Origin: Cryptomeria japonica
Taxonomy: Eukaryota > Streptophyta > Pinopsida > Cupressales > Cupressaceae
Direction: 5' to 3'
Length of the DNA: 64,000 nt
NCBI RefSeq assembly: GCF_030272615.1
Contig: NC_081406.1
Location: 469,322,400 to 469,386,399 of the forward strand
The notes beneath the pieces were generated by a model. It saw only the letters and a list, made by a program, of their open reading frames with translations, had not been told where the DNA came from and ran no database searches. The first letter of the stretch is position 1, and every line of letters starts with the position of its first letter. The position numbers and the translations under genes were made by a program. Below, piece after piece: positions 56,880 to 64,000 of the stretch.

Positions 56880-57275
56880 AATAATGTCCTGAAATAATCC
56901 AAAAAAATTGAAAAATGTCCTGAAATAAATCCAAAAAAAATTGAAAAATGTCCTGAAATAATCCAAGAAAAAACATAGAAAAGTGTCCTAAAAAAATCAT
57001 AAAAATTGAAAAATGTCCTGAAATAATCAAAAAAATTCAAAAAAATCCTAAAAACATTCAAAAACATAAAAAAAAATCATGTGTTCATTTTCAGCTAAAA
57101 TGTCAAAATTCAAAAACATTCATATAAAGTCCTGAAAAAATCCCTAAAAATCAAATAAAGTCCTGAAAAAATCCCTAAAAATTCATATAATGTCCTAAAA
57201 AAATCCCTAAAAAAAATTGAAAAATGTCCTGAACAAAATCCCTAAAAAGTCAAATAAAGTCCTGAAAAAAAATGA
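56880..57275 (+). repeat. Minisatellite, about 31 bp, roughly 11 units
   Basis: Units such as AATGTCCTGAAATAATCC followed by A-rich spacer repeat through the Tat3 3' region, with variants AAAGTCCTGAAAAAATCCC. An inverted counterpart lies at 61925-62168 in TatB, so the array belongs to the family. Confidence 0.85.
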
Positions 57276-58288
57276 ACAAAAAAAAATTGTACACACTCGA
57301 AAAGCAAAACAAGCATTTTGCAAAAAATATCCCCTTTGTGCATAGACAACTCGCTGAGCATACCTCCAACGACTCACAATCACACACTATGCTTTAATGA
57401 AATCACGCATTCACAGATGAACTTTTTCACTCAAACCAAGCATTCAAACTGATCAACATTGTCTTATCAATCGAACATCAGCATCAACATTATCTGTCCT
57501 TGTCACATTATCATGGGTCTTATACAGGGTGTGGTATTCTCGAAACCAGACTGTGTCCTATCTAAGACAGGGTACAGCATGTCCCGAAACCAGACAGCAT
57601 GATCGTCCTATCAACACTTTCAACTTTTGACAATGAAGATCAAGATGTTTGTTTGACTTGTTGGAATTAGCGAGTCTTATCATTTATTGATTTATCTTCG
57701 ATCATGTTCCTATGTTGCTCGATGATGTCACTGAGTGATTTAGAGTGACCGGGATGGTTCATGGTCCCTTTCCTCTTTTTTGTTATGTTTGCTATTTGTG
57801 GAATGTTTGTCACAAACTGGGGCAACTATATCATTGGGTGTCTGTGATAAGTATGTTCTCTTTGTGAACACCACACATACCTCGACCCTTGATGTATGCA
57901 CTCTAGGATGCTTCACTCATTCCTTGTGTGCGATGTGTCTGTGTTTTGCAAAAGGGGTTGCGTTTCAACTCTGGCCTTCAATGCCATGATGCTCTGCATC
58001 CGCTTTGCTACATTAAATAAAGGTTCTCACCTACCTATGTGCATTCGTGAAAGCAAGTTTTTCTTCATCTCTACCTGTCCTCTGTCTCATTTCTTCTTAC
58101 TAACATTTCTTCTGTTAGTCTTGGCAGTCCGTTTGATCCTATCATTTTCTATCATTCTTATCGATCAATTGGCCTCTTTTCTAGATGTTTCCGGCCAATT
58201 CCTCGAGGGGGCATGCATATGTCATTGTTATTGTCTGGGGTATTTTCATTATTGTTCTTTGAAACAACGCTTAAAATCGCATTGTCTC
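57276..58288 (+). other. Tat3 3' untranslated region
   Basis: No gene supported. The segment is the inverted equivalent of 60926-61900; for example, the CCAGACTGTGTCCTATCTAA phrase at 57554 recurs at 61660-61690 in reverse complement. Short open frames in it are not conserved as protein. Confidence 0.6.
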
Positions 58289-58302
58289 AAAGAGGGGCAA
58301 AA
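58289..58302 (+). other. Polypurine tract of Tat3
   Basis: AAAGAGGGGCAAAA directly before the LTR start TGTAGACACC. Confidence 0.88.
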
Positions 58303-59511
58303 TGTAGACACCTAAAAATGGTCAATGCTTGCGGAATCATACTTTAACATTTGCGCATTGCCTTATTTTAGTGTTTTTGCATCACATTAACATTTCTTCT
58401 ATGTTGTGCACTTGGTCTTTATCATTTGCGAGCATTGAGTCCTTCTTCTGCATTCTTCATTTGTCTGACTTTCGAATTTGGTCTTGTCGATAACAATCTT
58501 CAGTCATGATTTTGGTCGATCTTATCCTGTCGCATCAATGTGCGTGCTCATTTGGCATATTTTGACATCGTCAATTCAATTTCATTTTGGACATCGTCAA
58601 TCCTAATCGATGATGGAATTAGGGTTTTGTCCTCTTATCAATCTTATCATTTTGCGATCGATTTGACATCGATCTTCGTCCTTCTCAACCATGTCAATTT
58701 GGATCAATTAGTCATTGTTCCTCGTTAATTGGTGCATTTATCAATCAAATCAATTATCAATTCAAAATCATGATCAAATCGACATCAAATCAATCTTACA
58801 TCAAGACCTAATTGTCATCCTTGCATTTCTAATTTATCTTCTAGGGTTTCATGATTTATTCATTTAACCTTGTTTGTCATTTTCTCTCCATTTTCTCTTT
58901 AGGATAAATGATTTATTTATTTATCCTAAGTCTTCTTGTCACAATTAAATGTTTATTTAATTGGCTAATTAATTCCTCCTATTTTTGTAAATTAATTAAT
59001 GAATGAGAAATTATTAATTAATTTACCTAATTTTCATCAATTTCCTAAATTCCAAGTCATCATTTCTAACCTAATTTTCTAATTGCTTCTAATGTCTATT
59101 TCTATTTCAAATTCTTGTCATAATTCTTGCATAGCAATTTGTCATAAATTGTCATAATTTGTCATAAATCCTTGCATAGCAATTTGTCATACACTTGTCA
59201 TAGTTTTGCTATTCTTGATTTGAATTTCCATTCGAATCATTTTCATGCTAATCTGATCTTTTCTCCAATTTGTCTATAAATTGGATGAATTTCTTCAATC
59301 AAAGCCCCTGGATGAATCAATCACACTTCTAGTACCATTATGTTGTCGTCTCGTCAATCTTGCTTTCATATTAGGTTTATGCACTTGAAGGTGAGATCCA
59401 CAAAACAAAGCAATTTGAAGGAGAAAGAAGGACAATGGAGCCACATGAAGGAGACATCTGCATTTGGTTTGCTTAGATTTCATATTGAATGTCTTGATTT
59501 CATGTTTTCAA
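58303..59511 (+). repeat. 3' LTR of Tat3, last ~110 bp missing
   Basis: TGTAGACACCTAAAAATGG... through CATGTTTTCA. TATAAATT at 59275-59282. It aligns inverted with 60911 down to about 59620, but its terminal part (...CTATCTACA) is absent. The TatB LTR begins at 59518. Confidence 0.85.
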
Positions 59512-59517
59512 AATTAA

Positions 59518-60911
59518 TGTAGATAGGAAATTCGGAAATCATCAAAGCAAGTAACAAATTTAGCCTAGCTCAATCATGAAAACTAAAATGCAATGATAAC
59601 AATCCTAAAAACATTCAATGAAAACATGAAAACAAGACATTCAAAATGAAATCTAAGCAAACCAACTGCAGATGTCTCCTTCATGTGGCTCCATTGTCCT
59701 TCTTTCTCCTTCAAATTGCTTTGTTTGTGGATCTCACCTACAAGTGCATAAGCATGATGTGAAAGCAAGTAGACAAGACAAGACGACAGCATAAGGGTAC
59801 TAGAAGTGTGATTGATTCGACCAGGGACCTTGATTGAAGAAATTCATCCAATTTATAGACAAATTGGAGAAAAGATCAGATTAGCATGAAAGTGATTCAA
59901 ATGGAAATTCAAATCAGGAATAGCAAAACTATGACAAGTGTATGACAAATTGCTATGCAAGGATTTATGACAATTTATGACAATTTATGACAAATTGCTA
60001 TGCAAGAATTTATGACAAGTTTTTGAAATAGAAATAGACATTAGAAGCAATTAGAAAATTAGGTTAGAAATGATGACTTGGAATTTAGGAAATTGATGAA
60101 AATTAGTTAAATTAATTAATAATTTCTCATTCATTAATTAATTTACAAAAATAGGAGGAATTAATTGTGACAAGAAGACTTAGGATAAATAAATAAATCA
60201 TTTATCCTAAAGAGAAAATGGAGAGAAAATGACAAACAAGGTTAAATGAATAAATCATGAAACCCTAGAAGATAAATTAGAAATGCAAGGACGACACTTA
60301 GGTCTTGATGTAAGATTGATTTGATGTCGATTCGATCATGATTTTGAATTGATAAATGATTCATACTGATAAGTGATTTGATTGATAAATGCGCCAATTG
60401 ATGAGGAACAATGACTAATTGATCCAAATTGACATGATTGAGAAGGACGACGATCGATGACAAGATTGAAAATAACAACGATCGATGACAAATCAATCGT
60501 AAGTCGACAAGATTGAAAATGACAACGATCGATGACAAATCGATCACAAGACGACAAGATTGAAAAGAGGACAACGACCGATGACAAATCGAACGCAAAA
60601 CGGCAAGATTGAAAAGAGGACAAAACCCTAATTAGGATTGACGATGTCCAAAATGATGACAAATGAGCACGCACATTGATGCGACAGGATAAGATTGACC
60701 AAAATCATGATTGAAGATTTTTGTCGATAAGACCAAATTCAAACGCGAGACAAATGAAGAATGCAAAAGAAGGACTCGATGCTCACAAATGATAAAAACC
60801 AAGTGCGTGACATAGGAGAAATGTTAATGCGATGCAAAAACCCTAAAATAAGGCAATGCGCAAATGTTAAAGTATGATTTCGTAAGCATTGACAATTTTC
60901 AGACGTCTACA
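59518..60911 (-). repeat. 3' LTR of TatB (1,394 bp)
   Basis: TGTAGATAGG...AGACGTCTACA, same orientation as 50542-51772. Longer by a tandem expansion at 60447-60640. Candidate target duplication ATTAA at 59513-59517; the partner is outside the window. Confidence 0.9.
60447..60640 (-). repeat. Tandem expansion in TatB LTR, about 55 bp, four copies
   Basis: GATCGATGACAAATCGATC with (A/G)AGATTGAAAA(T/G) spacers repeats about four times. The Tat5 LTR has essentially one copy at 51496-51550. Confidence 0.75.
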
Positions 60912-60925
60912 TTTTGCCCCTCTTT
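60912..60925 (-). other. Polypurine tract of TatB
   Basis: TTTTGCCCCTCTTT next to the LTR edge TCTACA. Confidence 0.88.
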
Positions 60926-61900
60926 GAGACAATGCGATTTTAAGCATTGTTTCAAAGAAAAATAATGAAAATGCCCCAGACACTGACAATGACATATGCA
61001 TGCCCCCTCGAGGAATTGGCCAAAAACATCTAGAAAAGAGGCCAAGTGATCGATAAGAATGACAGAAGATGATAGGTTCGAATGGACTGCCAAGACTGAT
61101 GGAAGAAATGTTAGGAAGAAGAAATTAGACAGAGGACAGTTAGAGATGAAGGAAAACTTGCTTTCACAAATGCACATAACTAGGTGAGAACCTTTATTTA
61201 ATGTAGCAAAGCGGATGCAGAGCATCATGGCATTGAAGGCTAGAGCTGGAACGCAACCCCTTTTGCAAAAGATAGACACATCGCACACAAGGAATGAGTG
61301 AAGCATTCTAGGGTGCATACATCAAGGGTCGAGGTATGTCCGGCGTTCACAAAGCGAACGTACTTATCACAGACACCCAATGATATAGTTGCCCCAGTTT
61401 GTGACAAACATTCCACAAACAGCAAACACAACAAAAAACAAAAGGAAAGGGACCATGAACCATCCCGGTCACTCTAAATCACTCAATGACATCATCAAGT
61501 AACATAAGAACATGATCAAAGCCAAAGATAAATCAATAAAAAGATAAGACTCGCTAATTCCAACAAGTCAAACAAACATCTTGATCTTCATTGTCAAAAG
61601 TTGAAAGCGTTGATAGGACGATCATGTTGTCTGGTTTCAGGACATGCGGTACCCCGTCTAAGACAGGACACAGTCTGGTTTCGACCATACCACACCCTAT
61701 ATAAGACCCATGATAGTAGTGACAAGGAAAAATCATATTGATGCTGACGTTCGATTGAGAAGACAATTGTGATCAGTTTGAATGTCTGGTTTGATTGAAA
61801 AAGTTCATCTATTTATGCATGATTTCATTAAAGCACAGTGTGTGACTGTGTGTTGTTGGAGGGATGCTCAGTGATCTGTCTTATGCACAAAGGGGATATT
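60926..61900 (-). other. TatB 3' untranslated region
   Basis: No gene. The first ~150 bp match Tat5 51787-51935. The whole is the inverted counterpart of Tat3 57300-58288. Confidence 0.6.
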
Positions 61901-61924
61901 TTTTTGTTTTTTTCTTGTCGAGGA

Positions 61925-62168
61925 TTTACAATTTTTTTGTGTTCATTTTTTTCAGGACTTTATTTGACTTTTTAGGGATTATTTCAGGACATTTTTTTAT
62001 TTTTAGAGATTTTTTCAGGACATTATTTGATTTTTTATTTTTTTTGGATTATTTCAGGACATTATATGATTTTTTTGATTATGTCAAGACATTTTTCAAT
62101 TTTTATGATTTTTTCAGGACATTACTTGATTTTTATAATTTTTTCAGGACATTTTATGATTTTTTATG
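61925..62168 (-). repeat. Inverted copy of the TGTCCTGAAATAATCC minisatellite
   Basis: Plus-strand GGATTATTTCAGGACATT-type units, about eight copies. It has fewer units than the Tat3 array. Confidence 0.8.
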
Positions 62169-63060
62169 ATTTTGCCCTCAGTGTCTAGCAAGGCAAGGAA
62201 TATGATAGGTGAATAAATAGGCTTTCTGAAATGATGGTGGATAGAGGGAAGACAAAGGCCTTTTATCATGGAGACAATACGGATGCAATTTTCAAGGGTT
62301 ATTGCGTGATGGGACAAGAGACTGGATATGACAATGTAAAGCAGTGACATGGCATGAGGGACATGTCAAGAGGTTTTGGAAACCATGTTTAAATTTTGCA
62401 TCCTTATGTCAGATCAAGATCAAGGAACAAAAACAGCGTATGGATAGTGATAAGATATGGATAGGATAAGCAAGACCAAGAATGGATAAGGGACATGGAC
62501 TGAAGGTCGGGGTAGGCTTAGGGATAGTGGCAGAAAGTTGCAATAAGCTAGGGAATATGGATGAAAGGTTGTAATAAGCAAATGGATAAATACCAAAATC
62601 TATGATAGACTAAAAGTTGCAAACAAGATGCATGATGCTCATGAAGATCCTCAGCCTTGTCACGATCAAATGTGGAAAGGGAAATGGACATGAGGGATGA
62701 TAGGACAAGGAAGGGGTAATGATAGGGGTTCGAAGGGATAATGGAACAATGAAGGACAAAAGGATATGATAGGATAAAACTTGTCCCCAAGTGTGGTGTC
62801 CAAGAAGTTCATAGATTACGTATGATGCCTGTTTGCCAGGTTTTCACCAGTGGATGAATTATTTTTGCTTTACTTTTTTTCTTTTTCTTTTTTTTCACCT
62901 TTTTTTTTTTGTATTTTGACTTTTTCAATAGAAGATGGACATATGATAGGGGATGGAAGAAGGACTCAAGCGTCTTTTTTTTTTGGGCTAGTAGCCTTAA
63001 AAAAAAATGGACCATGACCTTTGAAACTATGGTCAAAGACGTTGGTAGGCTAAGGACATG
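62169..63060 (-). other. TatB interval between minisatellite and ORF Y
   Basis: No gene recognised. 62830-62930 holds the post-pol motif (CCAGGTTTTCACCAGTGG and a T-rich run), although no integrase precedes it in TatB. This implies that pol was deleted between here and ORF Y. Confidence 0.5.
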
Positions 63061-63074
63061 GAAAATAATATGAA

Positions 63075-64000
63075 ACTAAGGCAAGGATTTATGCAAAGGA
63101 TGGGATCAAAGGGATCGAAGGATGGAAAATATGCATTGGATAATGGATAGGGTATTGGAAGAACTGTGCTTGAGTGGATAGAAATGTTGGCAAGATTGAC
63201 ATTGGCACACACCGTGAGGGGTGATGGACTGATGGAGGAAAGATGTATCTCAGATTGTGAGATTTGGATGGAGGAATAGCTTGGGATTTGTGGACATAAG
63301 GACCCAAAATGGAAGAAGGAGGTGGTGGAGGAATAGACTTGGAAAGTTTGGATGGAAGAATAGCAATTTTGGATGCCAAGTTGGATATTTCTTTAAGCTT
63401 TTGTGCTTCAAGGAGCCACTTAGGGATCCACATGGTTTTTGATTTTTCATTCTTTTGTGGTTCCTTGCAGTGCATTGCTTGCACAAGGGATTTCGGAACC
63501 CATATATATTTTGACTTTGCTTTATTTTTCTCCGTGGGCCTTTGTGGCCTTTTGGATTTTTCCTTTTCTTTATAAATCATATTGTTCTTTATTTTGACAC
63601 GTCGATTATATTGGACATGTTGATCCTTGAATACATGCGGATTGCTAGACCTATGGCGTTTATACTTGGCATCCAAATTGCTTGGAGGGGGAAAGGAATG
63701 CATGCATGGATATGAATGAAATGGACTTCTATTGGCTTGATGAAATTTACTCAAGGATGTGTGCCTTTGCTAACCTTGCATAAAGGATGAAGGGATATAA
63801 GGACCTAAGATGGATGGAAAGTATGATGGGGAAGGGATATGTTTGGATTTTGAAGGGATGTTGGATTTAGTAGGGGTACCCATGTCTTGAGAGTGAGTTG
63901 TGTAGACATGACCCTTAACATTTTCTTTCATAGTGAGGAGTTCTTTCTTATGGACATCTACTCCTTTGCCTTTATGAATATCTTCACTTGTAGGATACTC
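63075..64000 (-). pseudogene. ORF Y copy 2 of TatB (runs off the window)
   Basis: Near-identical direct repeat of 54575-55500. From 63754 to 63089 the frame is open for 221 codons, including the paired motifs IWVPKSLVQAMH and MWIPKWLLEAQ. A TAG replaces a Gln (copy 1 CAG) just upstream, at about 63770. Beyond that the same phase continues to the window edge. The copies differ by scattered substitutions and share the stop near 63086. Function unknown. Confidence 0.62.

Larger units (their letters stand above)
56880..62168. repeat. Large inverted repeat, arms about 2.5-2.6 kb
   Basis: Left arm 56880-59511 (minisatellite, 3' UTR, PPT, LTR of Tat3) and right arm 59620-62168 (LTR, PPT, 3' UTR, minisatellite of TatB) are reverse complements with scattered substitutions and indels. 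Only about 108 bp lie between them. The simplest origin is insertion of TatB in opposite orientation into the Tat3 LTR. Confidence 0.85.

Noticed and set aside
58303-60911. One complete element with LTRs in inverted orientation
   Set aside because: LTRs of a single retroelement are direct repeats. The two LTRs here belong to two oppositely inserted copies.
61864-62169. Phe-rich plus-strand ORF (FRTLFDF repeats), and its counterpart at 56855-57067
   Set aside because: Translation of the 31-bp non-coding minisatellite.

Overview
This window looks like a stretch of repeat-dominated nuclear DNA from a seed plant with a large genome. It is AT-rich and contains almost nothing but plant LTR and non-LTR retrotransposons nested inside one another. 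Families recognised are Ty3/gypsy of the Tat/Ogre type, Ty1/copia, an L1-type LINE and a miniature LTR element with an initiator-Met tRNA primer site. A gymnosperm-like genome is my guess; nothing in the sequence proves the species. I found no host gene, tRNA, rRNA or CRISPR that I can support. I use K1-K4 for copia-like units and Tat1, Tat2, Tat3, Tat5 and TatB for Ty3 units.

Layout. 1-4065 is the 3' part of K1, a copia-like unit whose only visible gene is a giant unknown ORF (ORF X) next to its polypurine tract (PPT) and LTR. 4066-7000 holds a charged ORF remnant, an LTR-like segment and a copia RNase H relic. 8413-13172 is an AT-rich foldback element split by an L1 LINE (8610-13059, 16-bp target duplication). 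13.3-29.4 kb is an old minus-strand Tat element (Tat1): 3' LTR, antisense plant-mobile-domain (PMD) gene, an inserted 2.14-kb miniature LTR element (19436-21579) and decayed pol. 30.0-31.05 kb is probably a LINE relic. 31053-34815 is K3, a minus-strand copia element with RT/RNase H, interrupted by a solo LTR (33445-34440). 34816-43907 is Tat2 (3' LTR, antisense two-exon PMD gene, pol). It is cut in its RT by K2 (43908-50541), which carries gag plus ORF X and no pol. K2 is in turn cut by Tat5 (LTR 50542-51772, antisense PMD gene, sense ORF Y). From 55866 a plus-strand Tat integrase and LTR (Tat3) meets another minus-strand Tat copy (TatB), forming an inverted repeat centred near 59.56 kb; TatB ends the window with a second ORF Y copy.

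Two systems stand out. First, K1 and K2 share ORF X (about 1,000-1,090 codons; no family recognised), a near-identical 31-nt PPT block and a second upstream PPT with the copia element K3. They look like non-autonomous gag + ORF X retroelements using copia cis-signals. Second, Tat elements carry a PMD gene in antisense between pol and the 3' LTR, with its own TATA box at a similar distance from the PPT in three copies. In two copies an intron interrupts the gene at the same position and phase, which antisense orientation would protect from splicing out of the genomic RNA.

Most long ORFs here stay in one frame but are broken by TAG/TAA codons, as expected from C-to-T decay of methylated transposons. 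All copies seen are therefore probably inactive. All calls come from reading the sequence by eye; percent identities and family placements need alignment.
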